Shown: piece after piece, positions 23,634 through 34,679 of the stretch
How positions within the stretch are numbered: the first letter of the stretch is position 1
Layout: every line of letters starts with the position of its first letter
From: Oscillochloris sp. ZM17-4
GTDB taxonomy: Bacteria; Chloroflexota; Chloroflexia; Chloroflexales; Chloroflexaceae
NCBI RefSeq assembly: GCF_019599295.1
Contig: NZ_JAIEWN010000004.1
Location: forward strand, 34,796-72,360
Length of the DNA stretch: 37,565 nt
Direction: 5' to 3'
Notes under the pieces: generated by a model
What the model was told of the DNA's origin: nothing
What the model saw: only the letters and a program-made list of their open reading frames with translations
The model's database searches: none
Position numbers and translations under genes: made by a program

Positions 23634-24287
23634 CTAGTCGGCGCCGCCGCTGGCGCGGGCGCGCAGCGATGAGATGTTCGACTCGCGCTCGTGGAGCGAT
23701 CGCCGCAGCCGCCACTGGAGGGTGGCGATATCCTCGGAGATCCCGCGCAGGTGGCCCATCTCCTGCTCAAGCTCATCGAGCAGGGCGCGGGCGTGCATGC
23801 CGACCTGGGCGCTGCCGCGGTCGACCGAGATATGGCCGATGCGGTCCTGGATGGCCGAGAGCAGGCTCATCAGGTAGGCCCACGACTCGTTGTCCTGGGC
23901 GCTGGTGGCGCGCTGGGCCTTGCCGCGGGTATCGAGCCAGACCTGGATCTGCGACTGCATCGCGCTAATGCGGTCCTCAAGCTGGCGCAGGGCGGCCTCC
24001 TCGGCCGGGGTGCGGGCCGCGGGATCGCCGCGATCCCCGGCCCGCTGGGCGTGCTCAGCGATCTGCTCAAGCTGCTCCTGGAGGTAGGCGATCGACGTGC
24101 CCAGCTGCGACTGGCGCATCGTGACGGCCTCCTGCTCATTGAGCATGTCGAGCAGCATATCCCGCAGCCTGGCCGACTCATCGGCGTTGTGGAGCGCCTG
24201 CTGGTGGAGCAGGTGCGGCACAAACCAGAGCAGCAGGGCGAGCAGGGTGATTACGGCGATGCCGAGGGCGACGAAGAGTGCTGTCAT
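23634..24287 (-). CDS. Membrane-anchored coiled-coil protein
   Basis: The 217-residue protein has one N-terminal helix (ALFVALGIAVITLLALLLWFV, residues 3-23, in parts) and then long charged helices with heptad spacing. These include LRDMLLDMLNEQEAVTMRQSQ, LQEQLEQIAEH, ALRQLEDRISAMQSQIQVWL and LLDELEQEMGHLRGISEDI (each given in part). It probably forms a coiled coil on one face of the membrane. No enzyme motif is present. TAGGAGG precedes ATG 24287. The function is unknown; a structural or signalling role would be a guess. Confidence 0.75.
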   Translation of the reverse strand: MTALFVALGIAVITLLALLLWFVPHLLHQQALHNADESARLRDMLLDMLNEQEAVTMRQSQLGTSIAYLQEQLEQIAEHAQRAGDRGDPAARTPAEEAALRQLEDRISAMQSQIQVWLDTRGKAQRATSAQDNESWAYLMSLLSAIQDRIGHISVDRGSAQVGMHARALLDELEQEMGHLRGISEDIATLQWRLRRSLHERESNISSLRARASGGAD

Positions 24288-24360
24288 AGTGTTCCTCCTA
24301 CCTACAAACTAGTATAGGAAGGAGGAGCCCGCGCGGCTATGCCTACGGATGACAGCTGGA

Positions 24361-25230
24361 TTACGTTGCGGCAGCGACGCTCACGACGCGGTCGTGGCCG
24401 GCGAGGTCGCGGGCGACGCGCACCTCGCCGGCGGGGAAGGCGGCGCGGGCCATGTCGGCCACCAGCGCGCCCTGCCACGCGCCGATCTCGCAGAGCAGCG
24501 CGCCGCCGGGCCGCAGGCGCTCGGTCGCGCTGGCGAAGATCTGGCGGTAGATGTCGGCACCGGCGGGGCCGCCCCCCGCCAGCGCCAGGTGCGGCTCGTG
24601 GGCGTACACGTTCGGCTCCACCTCGGCCAGGATCGTGTAGGGCGGGTTGCTGACGATCAGGTCGTAGCGCCCCTCCAGCGGGGCCAGCAGGTCGCCCCGC
24701 AGCAGCCGCACCCGCTCGGCGAGCCCGTGGCGCGCGACGTTCGCGCGCGCCACCTCCAGGGCCTCGGCCGAGATGTCGACGGCGTCGATCTGGGACTCGG
24801 GCAGGCTCACGCCGAGCGCGACGGCGATCGCCCCGCTGCCGGTGCCGATGTCGGCGATGCGCAGGGGATCCGCCCGCCCGGCGGCCATCCGCCCGGCCGC
24901 CGCCAGGGCCAGCTCGACGAGCAGCTCGGTCTCGGGTCGCGGCACCAGCACGCGCCGGTCCACGGCCAGCTCAAGCCCGTAGAACTCCTTGTGGCCGACG
25001 ATGTAGGCCACCGGCTCGCCGCCGGCGCGGCGGGCGACCAGCCCGCTGAAGGTGTCGGCCAGCTCAGATGCGACAGGATACTCGCGCTCGGCCAGCATCC
25101 TGGCCCGCGGCCAGGCCAGCAGGTGGGCCAGGAGCAGCTCGGCGTCGAGGCGCGGGGTGGCTGAGGCGGACTCAAGGCGGGAGCGTCCGCCACTTAGCAG
25201 GTCAGAGATCGTAGGGGACATATCACGCAT
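24361..25230 (-). CDS. prmC: Release factor glutamine methyltransferase
   Basis: The 289-residue protein has the helical N-domain (TPRLDAELLLAHLL), the linker LVPRPETELLVE, the SAM-binding GTGSG (129-133) and the catalytic NPPY (195-198). PrmC methylates the Gln of the GGQ motif in RF1 and RF2, which improves termination. Its ATG shares a base with the stop of the preceding gene (TGATG), so translation is coupled. The later Gly-rich text (HEPHLALAGGGPAGADIYRQI) also matches PrmC. Confidence 0.94.
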   Translation of the reverse strand: MRDMSPTISDLLSGGRSRLESASATPRLDAELLLAHLLAWPRARMLAEREYPVASELADTFSGLVARRAGGEPVAYIVGHKEFYGLELAVDRRVLVPRPETELLVELALAAAGRMAAGRADPLRIADIGTGSGAIAVALGVSLPESQIDAVDISAEALEVARANVARHGLAERVRLLRGDLLAPLEGRYDLIVSNPPYTILAEVEPNVYAHEPHLALAGGGPAGADIYRQIFASATERLRPGGALLCEIGAWQGALVADMARAAFPAGEVRVARDLAGHDRVVSVAAAT

Positions 25231-25775
25231 CAGATATCAAGCGCGGCGACGAGCGAGTCGGCGATGCGGGCGACGAGGGCGTAGGTGGCCGGGTAGGGCA
25301 GGGGCTGGCGCTCGGGCAGGCCGGGCTCCCAGCAGTAGCGGGCGATGCTGGCGCTGGGCCGCGCGCCCGAGGTGAGGGCCACATCCCAGTAGCTCAGCAG
25401 CTCGTCCTCGCGCAGGGGCGGGTGCGAGCGGATCTGGGCCTGGGCGTCGGCGGCGTCGCGCTCGACCACGGCCAGGGGCTCCTCCAGGTAGGAGAGCCCG
25501 GCGATCACGCCGGAGGCCAGGGCGGCGAGGCGCGCGTCGGCGGCGCCTGGCTCATCGCCGGGGGGCGGGAGCTCGCGCCCGGCCACGGTGAGCATGCGCA
25601 GGCTCACGCTGTAGCGGTCGGCGTCGAAGAAGGTCACGCGGGCCGAGGGAGTACCATCGGCGCCGCCGAGCTCGACGGTGCGCAGTCCGGCCTCGTCGGC
25701 GGGGATGGCCGCCAGGGCGGCTGCGTCGGCGCCCAGGCGGCGCAGCTCGGCGGTGATCAGCTTCGCGAGTGACAT
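25230..25775 (-). CDS. Hypothetical protein coupled to prmC
   Basis: The 181-residue soluble protein starts MSLAKLITAELRRLGADAAA at ATG 25775, preceded by AGGAGGAGATCCTT. It is alpha/beta, with no cysteine cluster and no membrane helix. Recognisable pieces are VTFFDADRYSVSLRMLTVAG and ELLSYWDVALTSGARPSASI (each in part). I cannot assign a family. The start codon of prmC overlaps its stop, which points to co-expression. The longer frame to 25862 would translate the hairpin and is not used. Confidence 0.7.
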   Translation of the reverse strand: MSLAKLITAELRRLGADAAALAAIPADEAGLRTVELGGADGTPSARVTFFDADRYSVSLRMLTVAGRELPPPGDEPGAADARLAALASGVIAGLSYLEEPLAVVERDAADAQAQIRSHPPLREDELLSYWDVALTSGARPSASIARYCWEPGLPERQPLPYPATYALVARIADSLVAALDI

Positions 25776-25829
25776 AAGGATCTCCTCCTGGTATGGCTGG
25801 GCGGCGAGCCGCCCGCAGAACCGCTGCTC

Positions 25830-25862
25830 GTGTTGCGGCGCAGCGAAGCTGCGCCGCAACAC
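25830..25862. repeat. Perfect 15-bp-stem hairpin after spoVR
   Basis: Bases 25830-25844 pair exactly with 25848-25862 across loop GAA; apex GCAGC-GAA-GCTGC. It begins at the spoVR stop (fwd 25862-25864) and lies before the next minus-strand gene. It could act as an mRNA 3'-end stabiliser. Confidence 0.85.
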
Positions 25863-28564
25863 TAATCAATCCGCCGCTCGGTGAAGTCGCTGCCATCGAA
25901 GGAGAGCAGCCGCTTCTTGTCGTCGATCAGGGTCTCCAGGTGGATGGGCCGGGTCCAGATCTTATGCAGGTTGCGCATCGTGTCGCGGGCGTAGTCCATC
26001 TTCAGATCGACGCCCTCGTGGCGGTGGCGCAGGTACATCTCGCCGCGGTTGTTGTAGTTGCCGTCCTCGACGTAGATGAAGGGCTGGCCGAAGTTGGTGA
26101 GCCGGAAGAGCAGCTTCTCCTTGATCTCCTTGAACTCGCGCGAGGCGATCTCGTAGAGGTCGGTGTCGCGGTTGTAGCGGAAGGAGAAGAGCTTGTTCTC
26201 GATCACGAACTCGGGGGTCAGGAACTCGTCGATGAAGGTGACATCGTTGTAGAGCTTGCGCACCTCGAAGAGCTTCTGGCGGCCCAGGCCGAGCTGCTTG
26301 TCCCAGGTGCGCTTGGCGGCGATGTCGTCGCACTCGTCGTACTCCTTGCCGAAGCGGCCCTTGTCCCAGCGCTCCTCCACGTCGCGCAGCAGCTCAAGCC
26401 CCAGCTTGTAGGGGTTCAGCCGGCCGCCGCCGGTGGCCACCACGCCCGAGTGCAGGTCGGCGAAGGAGACGATCTCGGAGGCCGTGGCCACCTTCTGGGT
26501 CATGATCGTGCTGTGCCAGTAGCTGTTGTGGTTGATGAAGCCCTGGGCCGCGTAGCGGTGCGTCTCCGTCACCGAGATGTCGTACACATCGGCGCGCCCG
26601 CGCTCGATGCTCACAACCTCGTCGTCCCATGCCTCGGCCTTGTACCAGCGGCGGTTCTCAAGGTATTCCCCCAGGGCGGCCTGCTTGCGCTCCAGGCCGA
26701 AGCCGACCCGCATGTAGAAGTCGACCGCCGAGCGGCCCGCCGTGTGGATGTGCCAGCAGCCATCCTGCTGTGGGCGGCGGGTCGAGAGGATGCCGAAGTT
26801 CAGCAGGAGCAGCTGCACCAGCTTGCCCATCTCCTCGCTTGACGAGGAGAGGATGATACCCTGCTTTCCGGCGTAGCCGTCGCAGTCGTAGAGGGCGCGC
26901 AGGAAGCTGGCGACGACCCGCTCAGGCGAGCGCAGGATCACGTCGGGCACCGTCTTCTGACGCGCGGAGACGCCGGTTGTCAGGCCGAGGTGCTTGAGGA
27001 AGTCCTGCACATCGAGCGATGAGAAGCTGATCCGCCAGCGGTTGCCGTCCTGGCGCCAGCGGGCCTCGATGCCGAAGAGCGAGCTGACCAGGTTGGCGAA
27101 GACCTGGGCCTGATCCTCGTCGCCGGTGGTCAGGCCGATGGTGCGCTTGACCACGCTGATATGCCCGTCGCCGCAGAGGTAGCCGAGGAAGGCGGCCAGG
27201 CGCTCGTCGACGATCTCGGGCACGCGGATGGGCTTGCGCGAGTTGCAGGGCGGGCCGAGGACTGCGGTCGCGGCCTCATATTCAGTGACAAGCGGGGCGA
27301 GCGCGGCATCAGCGCGGGTCTTACGGCCCTGGCGATAGCGCAAGACCGTATCGATCGATACGCCCGCCTGCTGGGCGACGCTGTTCAATGTCGCACGCGC
27401 GGTCGGCTTCCAGCTCAGGCGCACCTGCTCGGTGGCCCAGAGCCGCTGGCCGCCACTGATCTTCACCCGGTCGCCGAGCTGCATCTCATCGAGGCGTCGC
27501 CAGCTCTCGTCGGGCAGCATCAGCCGGTGGTTGAACGAGCCCTCCAGCTCCAGGCCGCGACGGGTGCGGATCTTCACCGTCTCGTAGTCTTCGAACTTCG
27601 CCCAGTCGTAGATCTGCTGGCGCTCTTCGCCGTCGCTGACCAGAGCTGTCGAGGCAGTGTCAACGATCTCTTTTATACGTAGAATTCCACTCTGAGTATA
27701 CACTAGAGAATTGATCTGGAGGCAGGCCCATCCTTCGTTGATGACCTTGGTCATCCCCTGGGGCGCGAAGTAGTAGGCCTCGTCGCGGATGATCTCCAGG
27801 ACGGTGTGCTGCCAGCGGTCGAGGGGCGCGTAGTTCATCAGGAAGAGCAGGATGTCGCGCTGGGGGTTCTCGGGGAAGCGGCGCAGCTTCTCGCGCTCGT
27901 CCTCGATCTTCTTGCGCTGGGCGGCCATGTACTCGGGCGGGTTGATGTAGTCGCGCATGTAGCCGCGGTCAACCCTGAGCCCCTGGGCCGTCTCCTCCTC
28001 GGCCTCGGCCGCGCCCGCCGCCGGCGGCTGGGACTGGGCCTCGGCGCGCTTGATATAGGGCGAGTGGTAGTCGATCAGGTTCTCCAGCGAGAGGCAGGTG
28101 TCGATAAAGTCCTCGACGACATCGTAGCCGATGCGGTCGATGATCCGCTGGATGCGGGTGGCGTGGTTCGCCATCGCGTCGAGCATCTTGCGGTTGGTGT
28201 GGGCGAACCACATATTATTCTTGAAGAAGTCGACGTGGCCGGTGACGTGGGCCATCACCATCTTCTGGGTCACGTCCTCGTTGCCCTCCAGCAGGTAGGC
28301 GTAGGACGGGTTGGTGTTGATCACCATCTCGTAGATCGTCGAGCCCTGCCAGATATGGCCCTTCATCAGCTGGTCGAAGTCCATGCCGAAGCGCCAGTGC
28401 GGGTAGCGCGTGGGGAAGCCGCCCATGGCCGCCGTCTCATAGAGGGTGCGGTAGTCGAGCACCTCGTAGAGGATCGGGAAGAAGTCGAGGCCGTAGGCGC
28501 GGGCGTGGGCCTCGATCTCCTCGCGGGCGGCCTCCAGGTTCGGCGGAATGCGGGTGTTTCTCAT
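25862..28564 (-). CDS. spoVR: SpoVR/YcgB family protein containing an intein
   Basis: The precursor has 900 residues. Extein residues 1-280 and 681-900 together make a 500-residue SpoVR protein (ARAYGLDFFPILYEVLDY, MAHVTGHVDFFKNN, NEGWA|SYWHSTIMT, LGRQKLFEVRKLYNDVTF in parts). SpoVR proteins act in spore cortex formation in Bacillus and in stress responses elsewhere; the chemistry is unknown. Residues 281-680 are an intein inserted in the highly conserved NEGWA-SYWHS motif, so splicing is required for function. GGGGAG lies before ATG 28564. The gene ends a minus-strand run with prkA, yhbH and a glycosyltransferase. Confidence 0.94.
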   Translation of the reverse strand: MRNTRIPPNLEAAREEIEAHARAYGLDFFPILYEVLDYRTLYETAAMGGFPTRYPHWRFGMDFDQLMKGHIWQGSTIYEMVINTNPSYAYLLEGNEDVTQKMVMAHVTGHVDFFKNNMWFAHTNRKMLDAMANHATRIQRIIDRIGYDVVEDFIDTCLSLENLIDYHSPYIKRAEAQSQPPAAGAAEAEEETAQGLRVDRGYMRDYINPPEYMAAQRKKIEDEREKLRRFPENPQRDILLFLMNYAPLDRWQHTVLEIIRDEAYYFAPQGMTKVINEGWACLQINSLVYTQSGILRIKEIVDTASTALVSDGEERQQIYDWAKFEDYETVKIRTRRGLELEGSFNHRLMLPDESWRRLDEMQLGDRVKISGGQRLWATEQVRLSWKPTARATLNSVAQQAGVSIDTVLRYRQGRKTRADAALAPLVTEYEAATAVLGPPCNSRKPIRVPEIVDERLAAFLGYLCGDGHISVVKRTIGLTTGDEDQAQVFANLVSSLFGIEARWRQDGNRWRISFSSLDVQDFLKHLGLTTGVSARQKTVPDVILRSPERVVASFLRALYDCDGYAGKQGIILSSSSEEMGKLVQLLLLNFGILSTRRPQQDGCWHIHTAGRSAVDFYMRVGFGLERKQAALGEYLENRRWYKAEAWDDEVVSIERGRADVYDISVTETHRYAAQGFINHNSYWHSTIMTQKVATASEIVSFADLHSGVVATGGGRLNPYKLGLELLRDVEERWDKGRFGKEYDECDDIAAKRTWDKQLGLGRQKLFEVRKLYNDVTFIDEFLTPEFVIENKLFSFRYNRDTDLYEIASREFKEIKEKLLFRLTNFGQPFIYVEDGNYNNRGEMYLRHRHEGVDLKMDYARDTMRNLHKIWTRPIHLETLIDDKKRLLSFDGSDFTERRID
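26525..27724 (-). mobile_element. Intein with LAGLIDADG homing endonuclease, inserted in spoVR
   Basis: Precursor residues 281-680 (400 aa). Block A begins with Cys281 (CLQINSLVYTQSG). Block B has EGSFNHRLML with its His. Two LAGLIDADG helices are clear: AAFLGYLCGDGHIS (Asp466) and ASFLRALYDCDGYA (Asp562), both with the acidic residue needed for cutting. A helix-turn-helix-like segment (TLNSVAQQAGVSIDTVLRYR, residues 392-411) may aid DNA binding. Block F/G is YDISVTETHRYAAQGFINHN, with His679 and Asn680 before Ser681. All splice residues are present, so the intein looks active. Confidence 0.95.
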
Positions 28565-28576
28565 ACGTCTCCCCTA

Positions 28577-30775
28577 TCACCACGAGACACGTAGGGCGGC
28601 TCGGAAGATCAGGCTGTGGGCGAAGAGCCCGACGAGGATCAGGGCGGCGAGGGCGATCTGGCTGCGGCGGCTCGTCTCTCTCATGATACCATCGGCCAGC
28701 GCTGTCGCAAGGAGAATATGGCTGAAGAGCCAGATCCGCTCGACCTCGCGGTAGAACAGGCCGGAGAGCAGCATGCCGCCGATCAGGGCGGCGGCCCCGG
28801 CCCAGACGGCGTCGGCGGGCCGTGGGCTGCCGGCGACGATCTGGCCGACGCCCCGCCGCGCGCCGACGATCAGCCGGTGCAGCAGCCAGGGGCCGAGGAA
28901 GCAGCCGTAGGCCACGGCGTTCACCGCCAGGAAGAACAGGTAGCTGGACAGGCCGAGCGGCGAGACGCGCTCGCCGACGTCGATCTTGTTGTTGGCCACG
29001 CCCATGAGGAAGGCGGCGAGGCTGCTGTAGCCGCTGAGCAGCCAGACCGCGCCGAGGGCCAGCAGCGCCGCGCCGGCCACGGTCGCCGCCAGCCCCGCCC
29101 AGCGCAGCAGGTCGGCCCGGCCGACGGGGCCGGCGCGCAGCCGCCAGACCGCCAGGGTCAGGGCCACCAGCCCCAGCATCAGCGTGGTGAAGCTGAGCAG
29201 CAGGCCGAGGGCGATCAGCAGGCCGGCGAGGACTGGATATATCTGATGCAGGGCCGAACGCGCAGCGTTCGGCCCTGCATCAGATATAAAAGTAGCGTAC
29301 AGCGCCCAGGTGGCCCAGGCCAGCACTGTGGCCAGCAGGGCGTCCATCGAGGTGGCCGCGTAGATCATATAGGCCGGCAGCAGGGCGTAGATCGCGGCGG
29401 CCAGCGTGCCCGCGCGCCAGCCGCTCAGCCGGCGGGCCAGCAGGTAGGTCGGCCAGACGCCCAGGGCGGCCAGGGCGATCACGGCCCAGGTAGCAGGCTC
29501 AGGCCCGGCCCCCAGCGTGTACTCAACGAGCCAGAGGAAGAGCGTGTTCCCCGGCGGGTGGGTCTTATTGTGCAGGGCCAGGTCGGGCATGGCGGCCACG
29601 TAGCCGCGCAGGAAGCCGATCGGGTCGGCGCCGACCAGGGGCACGTCGCGGATGTAGTCGCCCTCCTGGAGCGCGAAGGTCTGGAAGAGCGAGTCCCAGC
29701 CGCGCAGGGAGGCCTTGAGGGCGACGGGCAGGCCGGCGGCGGCCAGCCAGCTCACGCCAACGACCAGGGCGGCGGGCGGCGGTGCGTCCCGGCGCAGCCA
29801 GAAGATGACGGCGGCGGCGAAGATCGCGAACAGGCCGGCGGGCAGGGCGGCGGCCCAGGAGAGCTCAGTGCCGGCGCGGGCCATCAGCGGGAAGGGCCAG
29901 AAGTAGCCAGGCAGGTGCGCCATCGCGTACCAGCCGACGCCGAGCAGGGCGGCGGTCAGGGCCACGCCGAGCAGCTCGCGCTGCCAGGCGCTCAAGCGCG
30001 GCGCGGCGGACTGGTAGGCGACCACGGCGCCGAGCACGAGGGACAGGGACACGGCCGCGAAGGCGCTCCAGAAGGGCAGGTTGGGGGCGACGCGCAGCGC
30101 GCCGCCGAGCAGCCCCGCGCCGAGCAGGGCCAGCGGCGCGAGGGCCAGCGCGAGGGCCAGCAGCCTCGGCAGGTCGAGCCGGCGCAGCAGCCAGTAGCCG
30201 CCGACGGCGAGCCAGAGGTTCACGGCCAGCTGCCCGTAGGGCGGCGCGGCGGGGCCGAGCTTCCAGAGCTCGGCCGAGCGCAGGCCGACCCCGACCACCC
30301 GGCCCTGGCCGGGGTCTACCGTGGCGCTGATCAGCGTGAGGCAGACCGGGCCGGCCAGGGGCGCGGGCGGGGTGAGCATGCGGTAGCGGCGGCTCTCGGG
30401 CGCGATCTGGAGCGGGATCGTCAGCTCGCCGAGGCGCAGGTCGGCCCGGTCGATGCCGGCGACCGAGCTGCCGAGCAGATCGAGCTGGAGGATGCCGGCC
30501 GGGCGGGTGGCCCCGGCCGCCGGGAGGCAGACCGTGCCCTCGCCCTTCGTCCAGCGGTAGGGGTTCGGCGTGTCGGCCGCCTCAAGCGACTGGAAGCCGG
30601 AGAAGAGGCCGAGGATGCGGTCGTCGGCGCGCACCTGGGTGTGGTAGGCCCCGCCGTAGTAGGCCAGGGTGAGGGCCAGGGCTAGCAGGCCGAGCAGCAG
30701 GGGCGGGGCGACCGCCCAGGGCGCGCGGGCGACGGTACGGGGCGCGCGACGAGTGGCGAAGGACAGGCTGCTCAC
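28577..30775 (-). CDS. Polytopic membrane glycosyltransferase (GT39/ArnT-like)
   Basis: The 732-residue protein has a dozen or more hydrophobic helices. A soluble beta-rich loop of about 130 residues lies after the first helix (about 48-180). [18 protein letters not shown] near residue 410 matches the HPPG loop seen in several PMT/ArnT-type transferases that use polyprenyl-linked sugars. The GTG start overlaps the yhbH stop by four bases, and 12 bp separate its stop from spoVR. A perfect palindrome (29238-29288) encodes about residues 496-513, between two helices. The substrate is unknown. Confidence 0.75.
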   Translation of the reverse strand: MSSLSFATRRAPRTVARAPWAVAPPLLLGLLALALTLAYYGGAYHTQVRADDRILGLFSGFQSLEAADTPNPYRWTKGEGTVCLPAAGATRPAGILQLDLLGSSVAGIDRADLRLGELTIPLQIAPESRRYRMLTPPAPLAGPVCLTLISATVDPGQGRVVGVGLRSAELWKLGPAAPPYGQLAVNLWLAVGGYWLLRRLDLPRLLALALALAPLALLGAGLLGGALRVAPNLPFWSAFAAVSLSLVLGAVVAYQSAAPRLSAWQRELLGVALTAALLGVGWYAMAHLPGYFWPFPLMARAGTELSWAAALPAGLFAIFAAAVIFWLRRDAPPPAALVVGVSWLAAAGLPVALKASLRGWDSLFQTFALQEGDYIRDVPLVGADPIGFLRGYVAAMPDLALHNKTHPPGNTLFLWLVEYTLGAGPEPATWAVIALAALGVWPTYLLARRLSGWRAGTLAAAIYALLPAYMIYAATSMDALLATVLAWATWALYATFISDAGPNAARSALHQIYPVLAGLLIALGLLLSFTTLMLGLVALTLAVWRLRAGPVGRADLLRWAGLAATVAGAALLALGAVWLLSGYSSLAAFLMGVANNKIDVGERVSPLGLSSYLFFLAVNAVAYGCFLGPWLLHRLIVGARRGVGQIVAGSPRPADAVWAGAAALIGGMLLSGLFYREVERIWLFSHILLATALADGIMRETSRRSQIALAALILVGLFAHSLIFRAALRVSW
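29238..29288. repeat. In-frame 24-bp-stem palindrome within the glycosyltransferase gene
   Basis: Bases 29238-29261 pair exactly with 29265-29288 across loop GCA; 51 bases, so 17 codons. It encodes [17 protein letters not shown]-type sequence in an otherwise hydrophobic helix-to-helix loop. Ends (TATATCTG/CAGATATA) resemble the hairpin at 18921-18961. Confidence 0.9.
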
Positions 30776-31881
30776 TTCCCTTTGCCCAGGAAATCCTTGA
30801 TCGTATCGTACACATCATCGCGGTCGGTGATCTCGCTGACCACGATCCGCTCGTCGCCGCCCAGGTACTCCTCAAGGTCGTGGGCGAAGCGGCCCGAGCC
30901 GTAGAGCGAGCGCACCTGCCCGTAGCAGAACTGGTTGACCTTGGGCATCAGCTCATTCTTGAGCAGCTCGACGCACTCGCGGGTGTCGCCGCCGCCCCAG
31001 TTATCGCCGTCGGAGAAGTGGAAGGGGTAGATATTCCACTCCTCGGAGGGGTAGCGCTCATCGATCAGGCGGTTGCAGAGCTTGTAGGCCGAGGAGATCT
31101 TCGTGCCGCCGCCCTCGCGGATATGGTAGAAGGTCTCCTGATCGACCTCCTTCGCCGCCGCGTCGTGGACGATATAGCGAATATCGATCTCCTTATACTG
31201 CGAGCGCAGCCAGGTCTCGATCCAGAAGGCGGTGATGCGGACGAGCTCCTTCTGCTCGGTGCCCATCGAGCCGGAGACATCCATCATATAGATGATCACG
31301 GCGTTGCTCTCGGGGAGCATCGTCTCCTTCCAGGAGCGGTAGCGCATATCATCGCGGATGGGCACGATGATCGGGTCGGCGCTATCGTACTCGCCGGAGG
31401 AGATCTGGCGGCGCAGGGCCTCGCGGTAGGTGCGCTTAAAGTGGCGCAGCGAGTTGGGGCCGGTGCGGCGGATGCCGCTGTACTTATCCTTCTCGCTGAC
31501 CAGGTTCTTGCGGCCCTTGGGCTGGATGTTGGGCAGCTGGAGCTCCTCGCCGAGGATGGCGGCCAGCTCGTCAAGCGTGATGTCCACCTCCAGGGCGTGC
31601 TGTCCGGGGTCTGAGCCGGCCTGGCCCTGGCCGGGCTGCCCATCGCCCTGGCCGACCGGGTCGCCCACATCGCCCTCGCCCTGGCCGACCCCGCCGCCCT
31701 GCTTAGATCCGTAGCGGAACTGGGGCAGGTCGATCGTCGGCACGGGAATGCTGACATAGCGCTTCCCCTGGCGGCCGATCATCTCGCCGTGGGACATATA
31801 CTTGCGGAGATCTTTCTTGATCTTGCCGCGCACGATCTGCTTGAAGCGGTTCAGATCGCGGTCGACGCGTTTCATTGACAT
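30772..31881 (-). CDS. yhbH: YhbH/YeaH family VWA-domain protein (DUF444)
   Basis: The protein has 369 residues. The N-terminus [20 protein letters not shown] and the Gly/Gln-rich stretch (61-95) precede [20 protein letters not shown]. The von Willebrand A metal site is DVSGSM (201-206), with further segments [14 protein letters not shown] and [16 protein letters not shown]. The family is linked with PrkA kinase and SpoVR in many genomes (yeaG-yeaH-ycgB in E. coli), and the same set is present here. The protein probably works with PrkA in stress signalling. ATG 31881 lies after the heptamer array; ATG 31875 is an alternative. Confidence 0.92.
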   Translation of the reverse strand: MSMKRVDRDLNRFKQIVRGKIKKDLRKYMSHGEMIGRQGKRYVSIPVPTIDLPQFRYGSKQGGGVGQGEGDVGDPVGQGDGQPGQGQAGSDPGQHALEVDITLDELAAILGEELQLPNIQPKGRKNLVSEKDKYSGIRRTGPNSLRHFKRTYREALRRQISSGEYDSADPIIVPIRDDMRYRSWKETMLPESNAVIIYMMDVSGSMGTEQKELVRITAFWIETWLRSQYKEIDIRYIVHDAAAKEVDQETFYHIREGGGTKISSAYKLCNRLIDERYPSEEWNIYPFHFSDGDNWGGGDTRECVELLKNELMPKVNQFCYGQVRSLYGSGRFAHDLEEYLGGDERIVVSEITDRDDVYDTIKDFLGKGK

Positions 31882-31892
31882 ATGCGTTGTGA

Positions 31893-31959
31893 AAGGATGA
31901 AGGATGAAGGATGAAGGATGAATGTCTACTCTCATCCTTCATCCTTCATCCTTCATCCT

Positions 31960-31962
<3 letters not shown>
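31893..31962. repeat. Inverted heptamer arrays between prkA and yhbH (AGGATGA)
   Basis: Four copies of GATGAAG run from 31893 to 31922, and about four copies of the reverse complement (CATCCTT) from 31932 to 31962. This gives a strong hairpin in the prkA-yhbH mRNA. The array reaches the TGA stop of prkA (fwd TCA 31960-31962). Confidence 0.88.
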
Positions 31963-34044
<2,082 letters not shown>

Positions 34045-34336
34045 GTATTGTCCTCCTGCTGAGGGCACCGCCCATGCGCGAAGACACATATGCGAATGGG
34101 ATAGGGATAGGGAGACACCGCTGCGCTGGGCGCGCCCGAGGTCTGGGGCCATGTGAAGGTTACGCGAGTGGTGTTGCTAACGTGCAGGTGTGCGATCTTG
34201 GGGCTGGATGCATGCCGATTCGGCCGATACCCGAACGCGAACGCAGGCACCTAGATGTGACTGCCGCGCGGCATACTATACAGCTTAGATCTCAGGGAGT
34301 CTGTAAGAGGAGTACCTGGAAGATACAGGCATTGGT

Positions 34337-34365
34337 ATTATAGCAACTGCGATAGGGTGCGTCAA
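34337..34365 (-). promoter_or_regulatory. Sigma-70-type promoter for prkA
   Basis: On the minus strand TTGACG (34365-34360) and TATAAT (34342-34337) are separated by exactly 17 bp, the best consensus match in the window. Transcription would start near 34330 and leave a 5' leader of about 285 nt before the prkA ATG at 34044. That leader could be regulatory. Confidence 0.75.
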
Positions 34366-34556
34366 GGATTTTATGTCGTGTAGAGGCGCACATGTGTACG
34401 CAATGAGCGCGACATGGGGGCGCGCGGGGTAGCCCTCGGAGAGGCTCGACGAGACGAGCAGCTTCGTCTCGTGGGCGAAGACCGCGCCGCCGCCTGCTAC
34501 GCCTCAAGAAAGGAGGTTCTTAGGGCGCACCGGGCCAATTTTTTGCTCCAGGAGAT

Positions 34557-34585
34557 TTGTTCTATGCTAAAGTATAGCCTATTAC
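34557..34585 (+). promoter_or_regulatory. Weak candidate promoter toward the sigma-factor gene
   Basis: TTGTTC (34557-34562), a 17-bp spacer and TATTAC (34580-34585). The spacer contains a small inverted repeat (CTATGC...GTATAG). It lies about 200 bases before the sigma-factor GTG and upstream of the MITE-like element. An ECF-type promoter nearer the gene (GTAACTTT at about 34723, then CGTTTC) is an alternative. Confidence 0.3.
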
Positions 34586-34607
34586 GGATTCAACTTACAA
34601 TAGCTGG

Positions 34608-34679
34608 TTGGAGCGTGGGTGTCACGAATCTTCTTGCGTCCGCCCGCATGCAAGACGTTCCGTCACACCCTTGGAGCGT
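34608..34679. mobile_element. 54-bp MITE-like element with 9-bp target duplication
   Basis: Bases 34617-34670 have inverted ends: GGGTGTCACGAATCTTCTTG-C against GCAAGACGTTCCGTCACACC-C, matching at 17 of 21 positions. They are flanked on both sides by the same 9 bases TTGGAGCGT (34608-34616 and 34671-34679). The 21-bp left end occurs again, identical, at 37521-37541. Confidence 0.75.

Noticed and set aside
28616-30685. 689-codon plus-strand frame opposite the membrane glycosyltransferase
   Set aside because: Shadow frame rich in Gly, Gln and Glu; the minus-strand gene has clear helices and overlaps its neighbours properly.
34404-34500. Possible gene remnant on the minus strand (VFAHETKLLVSSS)
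   Set aside because: No start codon, too short, and the same bases form hairpins; cannot be told apart from chance.
34384-34540. SRP RNA, 6S RNA or tmRNA in the prkA-sigma gap
   Set aside because: The conserved motifs of these RNAs are not present.
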